Source: Beijerinckiaceae bacterium (GTDB lineage: Bacteria; Pseudomonadota; Alphaproteobacteria; Rhizobiales; Beijerinckiaceae). From it: 38,682 bases of DNA. Each line of letters begins with the position of its first letter. Position 1 is the first letter of the stretch. Below, one piece after another: positions 1 to 7,468 of the stretch. The stretch lies in NCBI GenBank assembly GCA_947372795.1, contig CANBVC010000003.1, forward strand, positions 1 through 38,682, read 5' to 3'. The notes under the pieces were generated by a model, which was not told the DNA's origin, made no database searches, and saw only the letters and a list, made by a program, of their open reading frames with translations. The position numbers and the translations under genes were made by a program.

Positions 1-144
1 CCTGACGATTACATCCTGCCCGCGCGCTATAACGACGCCTATCATCTGCTTGGCGATGGGTTGGCCGTTTCGGCGGTGCGTTTCCTGCGCGAACATTTGC
101 TTGATGCGCTGGTTGGGGGCTCGCCTGTTCAGGCGGCGGCGTGA
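1..144 (+). CDS. C-terminal end of DNA (cytosine-5-)-methyltransferase (partial)
   Basis: The window opens inside a reading frame that continues for 47 codons to a TGA at 142-144. The visible tail contains RYNDAYHLLGDG followed by an amphipathic helix (VRFLREHLLDALV). This matches the end of Dcm-type C5 cytosine methyltransferases, where an (A/S)YHLxGDG segment in the target-recognition/C-terminal part is followed by a final helix. The catalytic PC and ENV motifs lie outside the window. The stop codon overlaps the GTG start of the vsr gene by four bases, which supports translational coupling. The dcm-vsr pairing is a known one: Vsr repairs T:G mismatches produced by deamination of 5-methylcytosine. 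The assignment rests on the short tail plus this neighbour. Confidence 0.72.
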   Translation, partial: PDDYILPARYNDAYHLLGDGLAVSAVRFLREHLLDALVGGSPVQAAA

Positions 145-530
145 CCACCCGCTCCGACATCATGCGCGCCGTGAAGGGCAAAGACACCAAGCCCGAACTG
201 ATCCTGCGCAAAAAAGTGCGCGCCATTGCGCAGGGCTACCGGCTCAACAGGCGCGATATCGCAGGCACGCCGGACATCGCTTTCATCGGCCGCAGAATCG
301 CGGTCTTCATGCATGGCTGTTTCTGGCACGGGCATGATTGCAAGCGCGGCGCGCGAATCCCAAAAGACAATCGCGCCTATTGGATCGCCAAGATCGCCCG
401 CAACAAGACGCGCGACGAAGAAACCCTCGCACGGCTGGCGCGCGAGGGCTGGAAAACTCTGGTGGTCTGGGAATGCGACCTTAAGGACGAAGCGGCGCTC
501 GAAGGCAGGCTCCGGGCGCTGCTGGCGTGA
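141..530 (+). CDS. vsr: Very short patch repair endonuclease (Vsr)
   Basis: This 129-residue protein is expected to nick DNA 5' of the T in T:G mismatches left by deamination of 5-methylcytosine. The family signature is intact: GTPDIAF with the catalytic Asp45, then MHGCFWHGHDC (residues 57-67) carrying the histidines and aromatic wedge residues (His58, Phe61, Trp62, His63). Cys60, His65, Cys67 and Cys112 are likely zinc ligands. The later KIARNKTRD and VVWECD stretches are also typical. The start is GTG at 141, inside the stop of the upstream methyltransferase (GTGA overlap). The length is normal for the family. The gene ends three bases before the convergent lepA stop codon, leaving no room for a terminator. 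Confidence 0.93.
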   Translation: MTTRSDIMRAVKGKDTKPELILRKKVRAIAQGYRLNRRDIAGTPDIAFIGRRIAVFMHGCFWHGHDCKRGARIPKDNRAYWIAKIARNKTRDEETLARLAREGWKTLVVWECDLKDEAALEGRLRALLA

Positions 531-533
531 GCC

Positions 534-2339
534 TCAATTGTCCATCTTGAGGGCGGCGATGAAGGCTTCCTGCGGAATTTCGACCTTGCCGAATTGCCGC
601 ATACGCTTCTTGCCCTCTTTCTGCTTGTCGAGCAGCTTGCGCTTGCGGCTGGCGTCGCCGCCGTAGCACTTCGCCGTCACATCCTTGCGCAGTGCGCGCA
701 CGGTTTCACGCGCGATGATCTTGCCGCCCAGCGCCGCCTGAATCGGGATCTGGAACATGTGCGGGGGGATGAGATCCTTCAGCTTCTCCACCATGCCGCG
801 TCCGCGGCTGTCGGCGCGTGTGCGATGCACGAGCATGGAGAGCGCATCAACGGGCTCCGCGTTCACGAGGATCGACATTTTCACCAGATCGCCTGCGCGG
901 TAGTCGGTGATCGCGTAGTCGAAGCTGGCGTAGCCCTTCGAAATGGACTTCAGCCGGTCGTAGAAATCAAACACGACTTCGTTCAGCGGCAGATCATAAA
1001 CGGCCATGGCGCGCTTGCCGACATAGCTCAGATCAATCTGCAATCCACGCCGCTCCTGACAGAGCTTCAGCACGGAGCCCAGATGCTCGTCCGGCGTCAG
1101 GATGGTGGCGCGAATCCAGGGCTCGGCGATTTCATCGATCTTGACCACGTCCGGCATGTCGGCGGGATTATGCAGTTCGATCATCTCGCCGTCCGTCAGT
1201 TTGATCTGATAGACGACGCTGGGCGCGGTGGCGATGAGATCGAGATTGAACTCGCGCGACAGGCGCTCCTGAATGATTTCCAGATGCAGCAGGCCCAGGA
1301 ACCCGCAGCGGAAGCCGAAGCCTAGCGCAGCCGAGGACTCCATTTCATAGGAGAAGCTGGCGTCGTTGAGGCGCAACCGGCCCATGGCGGCGCGAAGATC
1401 GTCGAAATCGGCGGCGTCGACGGGGAAGAGGCCGCAGAAGACGACTGGCTGCGCGGGTTTAAAGCCGGTCAGCGCCTCCGTGCAGCCGCGCTTCTCATCG
1501 GTGATCGTGTCGCCGACGCGCGTATCCGACACCTGCTTGATCTGCGCGGTGATGAAGCCGACTTCGCCGGGTCCGAGCAGCGCGACGTCCAGCATCTTCG
1601 GCTTGAAGACGCCGATCTTCTCGATCTCGTAATGGGCGTCCGTGCCCATCATCTTGATGCGCTGGCCCTTCTTCATCGTGCCGTCGATGACGCGCACGAT
1701 GACGACGACGCCCAGATAAGCGTCATAATAGCTGTCGACGAGCATCGCCTTGAGCGGCGCGGTCTCGTCGCCCTTGGGCGCGGGCAGGCGCTTGACGATG
1801 GCTTCCAGCACGAGGTCGATGCCGATGCCGGTCTTGGCCGAGATCAGCACCGCGTCGGATGCGTCAAGGCCGATCACGTCTTCGATCTGCTGCTTGATGC
1901 GGTCTGGCTCAGCGGCGGGCAGGTCGATCTTGTTGAGGACGGGCACGATCTCGTGGCCCGCATCGAGCGCCTGATAGACGTTGGCGAGGGTCTGGGCCTC
2001 AACGCCCTGCGAGGCGTCCACCACCAGCAACGAGCCTTCGCAGGCCGCAAGCGAGCGGGACACTTCATAGGCGAAGTCGACGTGACCGGGCGTGTCCATG
2101 AGGTTCAGGATGTAGCTTTTGCCATCCTGAGCCTTGTAGTCCAGCCGCACGGTCTGGGCCTTGATGGTGATGCCGCGCTCGCGTTCGATGTCCATCGAAT
2201 CGAGAACCTGCTCGACCATGTCGCGCGCGGCGACCGTGCCGGTCTGCTGGATGAGCCGGTCGGCGAGCGTCGATTTCCCGTGGTCGATGTGCGCCACGAT
2301 GGAAAAATTGCGGATATTGTCGAAGGTGTGCGTCGTCAT
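534..2339 (-). CDS. lepA: Elongation factor 4 (LepA), ribosome-associated GTPase
   Basis: This 601-residue translational GTPase is full length for LepA/EF4, which acts on stalled or mis-translocated ribosomes and supports 30S biogenesis. The G motifs are clear: AHIDHGKST (residues 16-24), the RGITI switch near residue 55, DTPGH (82-86) and NKID (136-139). The C-terminal half has the LepA-specific domain, with [20 protein letters not shown] and [20 protein letters not shown] followed by the final [20 protein letters not shown] segment. The start codon is ATG at 2339. It is transcribed away from the SDR gene and convergent with vsr. Identification is certain from full-length motif agreement. 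Confidence 0.98.
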   Translation of the reverse strand: MTTHTFDNIRNFSIVAHIDHGKSTLADRLIQQTGTVAARDMVEQVLDSMDIERERGITIKAQTVRLDYKAQDGKSYILNLMDTPGHVDFAYEVSRSLAACEGSLLVVDASQGVEAQTLANVYQALDAGHEIVPVLNKIDLPAAEPDRIKQQIEDVIGLDASDAVLISAKTGIGIDLVLEAIVKRLPAPKGDETAPLKAMLVDSYYDAYLGVVVIVRVIDGTMKKGQRIKMMGTDAHYEIEKIGVFKPKMLDVALLGPGEVGFITAQIKQVSDTRVGDTITDEKRGCTEALTGFKPAQPVVFCGLFPVDAADFDDLRAAMGRLRLNDASFSYEMESSAALGFGFRCGFLGLLHLEIIQERLSREFNLDLIATAPSVVYQIKLTDGEMIELHNPADMPDVVKIDEIAEPWIRATILTPDEHLGSVLKLCQERRGLQIDLSYVGKRAMAVYDLPLNEVVFDFYDRLKSISKGYASFDYAITDYRAGDLVKMSILVNAEPVDALSMLVHRTRADSRGRGMVEKLKDLIPPHMFQIPIQAALGGKIIARETVRALRKDVTAKCYGGDASRKRKLLDKQKEGKKRMRQFGKVEIPQEAFIAALKMDN

Positions 2340-2431
2340 GATTGGCAGATAGCACCCTGCGCGTGGCCATGCAAAGCCGGATCGGTGTTAGAGGCGGCTC
2401 AGATAACGCTTGCACTTGCCATTTTCGCGGC

Positions 2432-2449
2432 CGCCATGTTCAGATGGCG
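2432..2449. promoter_or_regulatory. Inverted repeat CGCCAT-N6-ATGGCG between lepA and the SDR gene
   Basis: In the divergent intergenic region, CGCCAT (2432-2437) and ATGGCG (2444-2449) form a perfect six-base inverted repeat around GTTCAG. It lies about 45 bases before the SDR start. It could be an operator or a small hairpin in the 5' leader, but short repeats of this kind also occur by chance. No regulator is known. Confidence 0.25.
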
Positions 2450-2494
2450 TCCATAAAAGCAGGGTGAGGCGCCCCGCCAAATCGGGAGGGGACC

Positions 2495-3301
2495 TTGGGC
2501 TTTGAACAGATTTTCCGCATGGACGGGCAGGTGGCGCTGGTCACGGGGGCGGCTTTTGGGCTGGGGCGGTCCTTTGCACAGGGCCTCGCCGATTTCGGCG
2601 CCCATGTTATCTGCGCTGACACCAATATGCCCGACGCAGAGGAAACCGCAGCCATGATCCGCGCGAGGGGCGGTTCGGCGGAGGCGATTTTCGTCGATGT
2701 GGCGCAGACCCAGTCCGTGGACGGGCTGTTCGGCGAGATTGGGCGCCTGCACGGCCGGCTCGACATTCTCATCAACAATGCGGGCGTTTCGACCGGCCCC
2801 CGGCGCCTGCACGAGCTTGCGGTCGAGGACTGGGACCGGCTGATGGATGTCAATCTGCGCGGGGTCTTTCTTTGCACACGCGCCGCCATCGCCATGATGC
2901 TGGAGCGGGGCGCAGGCTCCATCGTCAATATTTCCTCGGTGGCGGGGCTTGCGGGCTATTATCCGGGCACGGCCCGGCTCTGCGTCAATTACGCGGCGTC
3001 CAAGGCGGGCGTCATCGGCCTCACCCGGCAGGCGGCCATGGAATATGCCCGCGACGGCATCAGAGTGAACGCCATCGCGCCGGGCTGGCATGGGGGCACG
3101 CGGCTTGGCGGGGCGCGTCTGGCCGCGCTGGCGCCAGAAGAGCTCGCCAGTCTTGAGGACATGGTCAACAGCCGCATTCCCATGGGTCGCCGGGGCCTTC
3201 CCGATGATCTCGTGGGCCTCGCCGTCTATCTTGCAAGCTCCGCCTCTTCTTATGTCACGGGGCAGGTGATCGCCCATGATGGCGGCTGGTCGGCCGAGTG
3301 A
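2495..3301 (+). CDS. Short-chain dehydrogenase/reductase (SDR family)
   Basis: This is a classical SDR oxidoreductase of about 268 residues, expected to move hydride between NAD(P)(H) and an alcohol/ketone substrate. Visible motifs are the Rossmann TGAAFGLG (residues 17-24), acidic Asp42 after beta-2 (suggesting NAD preference), NNAG (94-97), Asn120, Ser147/148 in NISSVAG, and catalytic Tyr166-x3-Lys170 in NYAASK. The chosen TTG start at 2495 follows a strong GGGAGGGG sequence with rather tight spacing. An in-frame ATG at 2519 is the alternative and would remove eight residues. The stop codon sits at 3299-3301, about 70 bases before the best start of the downstream LLM-family gene, so the two probably form an operon. 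The substrate cannot be told from the sequence. Confidence 0.92.
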   Translation: MGFEQIFRMDGQVALVTGAAFGLGRSFAQGLADFGAHVICADTNMPDAEETAAMIRARGGSAEAIFVDVAQTQSVDGLFGEIGRLHGRLDILINNAGVSTGPRRLHELAVEDWDRLMDVNLRGVFLCTRAAIAMMLERGAGSIVNISSVAGLAGYYPGTARLCVNYAASKAGVIGLTRQAAMEYARDGIRVNAIAPGWHGGTRLGGARLAALAPEELASLEDMVNSRIPMGRRGLPDDLVGLAVYLASSASSYVTGQVIAHDGGWSAE

Positions 3302-3369
3302 ATGTGTCGCGCTTTGCCTGCGCGGCGCAATATGGCAATCTACGGTCAATGACCGGGAGCGAACGACCT

Positions 3370-4398
3370 ATGGAATTTGGTATTTTCGATCACCTCGACA
3401 ACGAGTCCAGGCCCTTCGAGCAATATTATCAGGAGCGACTGAAGGTCATCGAGCTCTTTGATCGCTTTGGGTTCCATTCCTATCATCTGGCCGAACACCA
3501 TGCGACGACGCTCGGCATGGCGCCCTCGCCCAACGTCTTTCTTTCGGCGGTGGCCCAGCGCACGAAACAGCTGCGTTTCGGACCCATGGTCTATGCCCTG
3601 CCCCTCTATCACCCCCTGCGCCTCGCCGAAGAAATCGGCATGGTCGACCAGATGAGCGGCGGACGCCTCGATATCGGCTTTGGGCGCGGTTCGTCCCCGG
3701 TTGAGATTTCCTATTTCGGCATCGATCCGGCCAAGACCGAAGAAATTTTCCAGCGCGATCAGCCGCGCATTCTGGAAGCCCTCGAAACCGGCGTCCTGCG
3801 CGTCGCCGAGCAGGAAGAGCCCTATCGCGACATCGTGCTGAAGATTCTGCCTCTGCAAAAGCCCACGCCTCGCGTCTGGTATGGCGTGCATACGGTGGAG
3901 AGCGCGGAACGCGCCGCGCGTCGGGGCTGGCAGACAATCAATCTCGACAAGACCGACGAGGCGCGCGAATGCAACCTCGTCTTCCGCGACGTTTGGAGAC
4001 AGACGCAGGGCGACGCGCCCCTGCCGCTCATGGGCCTTGGCCGTTTCATCGTCGTGGCGGAAACAGACGAAAAGGCGCTGGAGATCGCGCGCCGCGCCTA
4101 TCCCGCATGGCATCGCGGTTTCACGCATTTGTTCCGGGTGCTGGGCCGCATGGCCCGTCACCCCCGCCCCGACAACTGGGACGAGCTGGCCCGTCAGGGC
4201 AAGGCGATCGCGGGCAGTCCTGCAACGGTCGCCGCTTTCCTCGGCGATCAGCTCGCGACCTCCCTGTGCAATTACTGCGTGGGTCAGTTCGCCTTCGGCG
4301 ACCTTACGCTTGCCGAGATGGAGACATCCGTCACCCTCTTCGCCAAGGAAGTCATGCCTGTGCTGCGCAAGGTGAACGTGACCGCTGAGGCGGCCTGA
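3370..4398 (+). CDS. LLM-class (luciferase-like) flavin-dependent oxidoreductase
   Basis: This 342-residue protein has the bacterial-luciferase-like fold pattern: N-terminal MEFGIFDHLD, then YHLAEHHATTLGMAPSPNVFL, then an EEIGMVDQMSGGRLDIGFGRG block. The last two are hallmarks of LLM-class FMN/F420-dependent monooxygenases. I chose ATG 3370 because MEFGIFDHL is the usual family N-terminus and a GGGAG sequence lies upstream. An in-frame GTG at 3298 overlapping the SDR stop would add 24 atypical residues. The enzyme probably oxidises a small organic molecule together with the preceding dehydrogenase, but the substrate is unknown. The TGA stop directly abuts the convergent NTF2-like gene's stop, and together they form TGATCA. 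Confidence 0.9.
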   Translation: MEFGIFDHLDNESRPFEQYYQERLKVIELFDRFGFHSYHLAEHHATTLGMAPSPNVFLSAVAQRTKQLRFGPMVYALPLYHPLRLAEEIGMVDQMSGGRLDIGFGRGSSPVEISYFGIDPAKTEEIFQRDQPRILEALETGVLRVAEQEEPYRDIVLKILPLQKPTPRVWYGVHTVESAERAARRGWQTINLDKTDEARECNLVFRDVWRQTQGDAPLPLMGLGRFIVVAETDEKALEIARRAYPAWHRGFTHLFRVLGRMARHPRPDNWDELARQGKAIAGSPATVAAFLGDQLATSLCNYCVGQFAFGDLTLAEMETSVTLFAKEVMPVLRKVNVTAEAA

Positions 4399-4797
4399 TC
4401 AATTCAGCTTTGTGGGCCGGGGCGCCGCGCGGGGCGCAGACAAAAGGCTGGCGTGATGATGGATCATGCGCCAGTCCGTCCCAACGCGCACGAATAGGTT
4501 GGTGGCGATGAGCTGCGCGCCCGCCACGACCTCCACGCAAATGACCCGAGCCACATCCCCGCTGATCATGACGGTCTCATCATGGCAAGTGACCGGTGGC
4601 TGGTCGGGGTTGGACATGATCCGCCTGTAGGAGGCCAGCACTTCGGCGCGGCCGATGATCGGCGGCCAGCCGGGATGCAGGCAGGCGACATCCGAATCGT
4701 TCCAGACGCGGCCCATGAGAGCGTCGTCGCCCGTGCGAAAAGCGCGGTAATAGGCCGCGTTGGCGCGCAGTATTGGTTCGTCGCTGGTCATTTCCAT
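4399..4797 (-). CDS. NTF2-like / SnoaL-like fold protein
   Basis: This is a small protein of about 132 residues with the pattern of the nuclear transport factor 2-like superfamily (DUF4440/SnoaL-like or AtzH-like). It has an N-terminal helix with NAAYYRAFRTGDDALMGRVW, then HPGWPPIIGRAEVLASYRRI, then beta strands ending in FVRVGTDWRMIHHHASLL. Such proteins form a cone-shaped pocket and act as small isomerases, hydrolase subunits or binding proteins. The HHH near the C-terminus lies where pocket residues often sit. Two starts are close together: ATG 4797, or ATG 4791, which has better spacing from a GGAG. A longer reading to 4872 would add an atypical Cys/Arg-rich N-terminus. No function can be assigned. 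Confidence 0.75.
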   Translation of the reverse strand: MEMTSDEPILRANAAYYRAFRTGDDALMGRVWNDSDVACLHPGWPPIIGRAEVLASYRRIMSNPDQPPVTCHDETVMISGDVARVICVEVVAGAQLIATNLFVRVGTDWRMIHHHASLLSAPRAAPRPTKLN

Positions 4798-4976
4798 TTG
4801 CTCCGAAGGGCAGCGCTTAAGGGGCCAGCATAGGCCGACGCAGGCCGCCGCGCATCTGCGTAGGGGTTTCATAAACGCCGCGCATGGATAAGCTGAAGCC
4901 GCAATCTATTGTTTATTTTATCAAATATAAATACTTACGTAGCGTAATAATCATATGGCTAAGCTACAGAAGTATC

Positions 4977-4988
4977 AATAAAAACACG
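4977..4988 (+). repeat. Direct repeat copy 1 (AATAAAAACACG)
   Basis: The 12-mer AATAAAAACACG occurs here and again at 5024-5035, exactly 47 bases later, in the leader of the outer-membrane protein gene. Two identical 12-mers so close are suggestive of paired protein-binding sites. The A-run raises the chance of coincidence. Confidence 0.5.
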
Positions 4989-5023
4989 GGTATTTCATTT
5001 GTAGTTACTCTACTTGTTCTTCA

Positions 5024-5035
5024 AATAAAAACACG
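5024..5035 (+). repeat. Direct repeat copy 2 (AATAAAAACACG)
   Basis: This is the second exact copy of the 12-mer. It lies 42 bases before the ATG of the outer-membrane protein, close to where its promoter or transcript start would be expected. A repressor or activator site overlapping the promoter is one reading. A simple AT-rich duplication is the other. Confidence 0.5.
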
Positions 5036-5076
5036 CGACTGTCCGTTTGTGCTGACTGGCAGCAAGGAGATTTGAA

Positions 5077-5931
5077 ATGAAGAAAACAGTACTTATGTCG
5101 GCAATCGCGTTCGGTGCGATGGTCGCTACCGCCTCGGCGGCTGATCTGTCCCCCCGCGCGGCGGCGGTGGCGCCTGCGCCCTATATTGCTCCGCTCTTCA
5201 CCTGGACCGGCTTTTACGTCGGCGTGAACGCTGGCGCCGCCTGGCATGGCGACAACAATTGCCCCGGTCTCTATGACTATAAGAATGGCGTCCTCGGCTC
5301 GCGCTACACCGCTTTCAACCCTGTCTGCAACAAGGACAACACCGCCTTCACCGGCGGCTTCCAGGCCGGTTTCAACTGGCAGATGGGCGCGGTGGTCTTC
5401 GGTCTTGAAGGCGACGTGAACTGGATCGGCAACGATTCCAAGCGCGGCTTCGCAAATTATGTCGGCCCCACCGGCATTGGCGCCGCCTATAGCTATTCTC
5501 TCGACGGCAACTCACAGAGCAACATGCTCGGCGGCATCCGCGGCCGCCTCGGCTGGTCCTTCGATCGCGCCATGCTCTACATCGCTGGCGGCGCAGCCTT
5601 CCGCAGCAGCGCTGACAGTGAAGTCATCAACGTCTACAATAACTTGGGCGTACAGGTGGCGAGCTTCGCGCCCAACTCTACCCGCAACAACGTCGGCTGG
5701 TCTCTGGGCGGCGGCGTTGAGTGGGCCTTCACCAACAACGTCTCCCTCAAGCTTGAATATCTGCATTCGCAGTTCAACCATGGCGACAACACCTACCTGA
5801 CCTCGGCCAAGGACTATATCGGTTACGCCTTAGTGACGGATAGCCGTCGCGACTCCGTGGATGTCGCGCGTATTGGACTCAACTATCGCTTCGGCGGCCC
5901 GGTCGCGGCGCCGGTTCTTGCACGTTACTGA
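5077..5931 (+). CDS. Outer membrane beta-barrel protein (Omp25/31-like porin family)
   Basis: This 284-residue protein has a clear signal peptide (MKKTVLMSAIAFGAMVATASA, cleaved before ADL). The mature part is typical of rhizobial small barrel proteins: WTGFYVGVNAGAAW, then GFQAGFNWQMGAVVFGLEGDVNW, then GGIRGRLGWSFDRAMLYIAGGAAF, then WSLGGGVEWAFTNNVSLKLEYLHSQF. The final strand is VARIGLNYRFG. These alternating aromatic/hydrophobic strands match an eight-stranded barrel of the Omp25/31 (OmpA-like transmembrane) family. The start has an ideal AAGGAG at about 5064. It stands alone, with its own AT-rich upstream region and an intrinsic terminator downstream. It is probably highly expressed. A structural or small-solute role is likely, but no ligand can be named. 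Confidence 0.93.
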   Translation: MKKTVLMSAIAFGAMVATASAADLSPRAAAVAPAPYIAPLFTWTGFYVGVNAGAAWHGDNNCPGLYDYKNGVLGSRYTAFNPVCNKDNTAFTGGFQAGFNWQMGAVVFGLEGDVNWIGNDSKRGFANYVGPTGIGAAYSYSLDGNSQSNMLGGIRGRLGWSFDRAMLYIAGGAAFRSSADSEVINVYNNLGVQVASFAPNSTRNNVGWSLGGGVEWAFTNNVSLKLEYLHSQFNHGDNTYLTSAKDYIGYALVTDSRRDSVDVARIGLNYRFGGPVAAPVLARY

Positions 5932-5988
5932 GTTAGTCGCGTAGCGTCTTCAGGCGAGGGAGCTCCAGCCTCTCCTGAGCAAAGCGTG

Positions 5989-6020
5989 AGCCCTCGTGGA
6001 TCTTCCGCGAGGGCTTTTCT
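5989..6020 (+). terminator. Intrinsic terminator after the outer-membrane protein gene
   Basis: AGCCCTCG (5989-5996) pairs with CGAGGGCT (6008-6015) around an 11-base loop that can form two more G:C pairs. It is followed by TTTTCT on the plus strand. It sits about 58 bases after the porin stop and reaches the 3' end of the convergent IclR gene. Confidence 0.85.
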
Positions 6021-6804
6021 ATGTAGAGCGTCCGAGCCGAGCGTTGAGGGATGCGGCGGCTTCGCGCAAGGCCGCGCCTTGCTTGCCGGAAAGGTCCGCC
6101 GGGAAAGCCTCGCTCGGGCCGATAAGTGAAACCACGCCCTGAATCGTGCCGGTATAGTCGAAGACCGGGGCCGCCAGCGCCGCAAGGCCGCTGTTGAGCA
6201 TGCTCGCGGTATAGGACAGGCCGAGGCGCCGCACATCAGCGCCGATCGCGTCCACATCAGCATCTGACCAGCGGCCCTGCGCCATTTCGGCGCGCAGGAT
6301 CTCCGCGACTTCTGATTTGCGCTGATGGGCGAGGAAGGCGCGGCCCGTGGCGGTGGACAGGAGCGGCAGCACGAAACCCACGCGAGAGGCGAAGGGCAGT
6401 GGTCGCGCGCCATTCACATTGAGCACGATGCAGGGACCACGATCGCTCCAGACCGAAAAATGCGCCGCCTCGCCTGTGCGCTCGCGCAGGCGGTCGAGCT
6501 CCTCGCGGGCCAGAGCCACCACATCAAGCCCACGCATGGCGGCGAGGCCGAGCCGCAAGGCGAAGGGCCCTAGCTGGTAGCGATGGGTGCCGGGGTCCTG
6601 ATGGACCATGCCCTCGTGCAGATAGCTCGCGAGATAAAGATGGGCCTGGCTCGTGGGCATGTCCGCAGCAGCGGCGAGCTGGGTGAGGGACATGGGCGCG
6701 CTGGCGGCTTCGAGCGCCCGAATCAGCCGAAAGCCAACAGCCACGGACTGGATGCGTCGCCGTTCTGGCCTCGTCTCAAGATCAGTGGGCTCCTCGCCGC
6801 TCAT
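6019..6804 (-). CDS. IclR-family transcriptional regulator
   Basis: This 261-residue protein has an N-terminal winged helix-turn-helix (about residues 18-75: SVAVGFRLIRALEAA, SLTQLAAAADMPTSQAHLYLASYL, RYQLGPFALRLG) followed by an IclR effector-binding domain (about 85-258). In the effector domain FSVWSDRGPCIVLN, LPLLSTATGRAFLA and LAALAAPVFDYTGTIQGVVSLIG are recognisable. IclR-type proteins often control aromatic or short-chain acid catabolism from divergent promoters. Here it faces the VOC/hydrolase/FAD-hydroxylase operon across a 151-base gap, so that operon and its own gene are the likely targets (inference). The ATG at 6804 has a GGAAAG sequence before it. The effector is probably a substrate or intermediate of the neighbouring pathway. 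Confidence 0.93.
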   Translation of the reverse strand: MSGEEPTDLETRPERRRIQSVAVGFRLIRALEAASAPMSLTQLAAAADMPTSQAHLYLASYLHEGMVHQDPGTHRYQLGPFALRLGLAAMRGLDVVALAREELDRLRERTGEAAHFSVWSDRGPCIVLNVNGARPLPFASRVGFVLPLLSTATGRAFLAHQRKSEVAEILRAEMAQGRWSDADVDAIGADVRRLGLSYTASMLNSGLAALAAPVFDYTGTIQGVVSLIGPSEAFPADLSGKQGAALREAAASLNARLGRST

Positions 6805-6838
6805 CGCCGCTTTCCGCTATCCGTTGGGAAGCCCTGTG

Positions 6839-6890
6839 TTGACACGATCTTCACCGTGGCTCAAGCCGCGCCTCCTATATAATGTATAAT
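6839..6890. promoter_or_regulatory. Divergent promoter/operator region of the IclR gene and catabolic operon
   Basis: The gap between the divergent genes holds TTGACA (6839-6844) and two tandem TATAAT hexamers (6878-6883 and 6885-6890) one base apart. The spacing from TTGACA to the first TATAAT is 33 bases, too long for a standard sigma-70 promoter, so -10-like boxes are visible but the exact promoter is not. The AT-rich core (TATATAATGTATAAT) in a GC-rich region is the most likely place for regulator binding. Confidence 0.4.
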
Positions 6891-6955
6891 CATGCTTGAC
6901 GTAATCCAGCCAAAGGGGCAAAAAGGAGCAGTTTCATCGTCAGGGGAGGTCCGTC

Positions 6956-7468
6956 ATGAAGGGCGCCATCCGCAAGCTCTACCATTTCGCTTATCCCTGC
7001 CGGGACGCCGAAGAGACGCGTCATTTCTATGAGGATCTGCTGGGCCTGCCGCTCGTGCACTGCATGCAGGTCGAGGCGGTGCCGAGCTCCGGCGACAAGG
7101 GCCCCTACGCCCATATCTTCTTTGAGATGGGCGACGGCTCCTACATCGCCTTTTTCGATCTCGGCAAAGGCGAAATGCCCTTGCCCTCGCCCAATACGCC
7201 GAGCTGGGTTCAGCATCTGGCTATGGAAGTCGAGACGCTTGAAGAGGTCGCGGCCTACAAGCAGAAGCTCGAGGCCGCAGGCGTCGAGGTGCGCGGCCTC
7301 GTCGATCACGAATTCATCAACTCGATCTATTTCTTCGATCCCAACGGCCTGCGGCTGGAGATCACGACCCGCACCGAAGAGCCGGGCTTTTTGCAGAAAG
7401 CAGCCGACGAGGCCCATGGCCTTCTGGCGGATTGGCAAAAATTCAAGCGCGAGGGCGCCGAGAAATGA
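6956..7468 (+). CDS. VOC-family metalloprotein (glyoxalase/extradiol dioxygenase-like)
   Basis: This 170-residue protein of the vicinal oxygen chelate superfamily shows two beta-alpha-beta3 modules. It has LYHFAYPCRDAEETRHFYEDLLGLP, then WVQHLAMEV and FFDPNGLRLEIT. Probable metal ligands are His10, His87 and Glu135, the usual H-H-E set. Members include glyoxalase I, extradiol dioxygenases and isomerases. The downstream alpha/beta hydrolase and FAD aromatic hydroxylase favour a ring-cleavage or downstream isomerase role, but that is inference. The start has a strong GGGGAGG seven bases upstream. Its stop overlaps the hydrolase start by four bases (ATGA). Confidence 0.9.
   Translation: MKGAIRKLYHFAYPCRDAEETRHFYEDLLGLPLVHCMQVEAVPSSGDKGPYAHIFFEMGDGSYIAFFDLGKGEMPLPSPNTPSWVQHLAMEVETLEEVAAYKQKLEAAGVEVRGLVDHEFINSIYFFDPNGLRLEITTRTEEPGFLQKAADEAHGLLADWQKFKREGAEK

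Larger units (their letters stand above)
4890..5060. promoter_or_regulatory. AT-rich control region upstream of the outer-membrane protein gene
   Basis: About 170 bases are strikingly AT-rich compared with the GC-rich genes on both sides. The stretch contains runs such as TTTATTTTATCAAATATAAA and two copies of a 12-base repeat. It most likely holds the promoter and regulator or nucleoid-protein binding sites of the abundant porin gene that follows. I do not see an unambiguous -35/-10 pair. A short open frame at 4884-5075 in this stretch has no convincing ribosome binding site and an amino-acid make-up expected from AT-rich non-coding DNA. Confidence 0.5.

Noticed and set aside
594-2456. Plus-strand open frames of 243 and 274 codons over lepA
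   Set aside because: They are shadows of lepA, whose 601-residue product carries all LepA motifs.
2399-3349. 316-codon open frame antisense to the SDR gene
   Set aside because: The SDR frame has every catalytic motif, whereas the antisense frame has none and starts inside the next gene.
4884-5075. Short open frame encoding a 63-residue hydrophobic peptide upstream of the porin
   Set aside because: It lies in AT-rich DNA with no ribosome binding site, has composition expected from non-coding AT-rich sequence, and ends next to the porin's own Shine-Dalgarno sequence.
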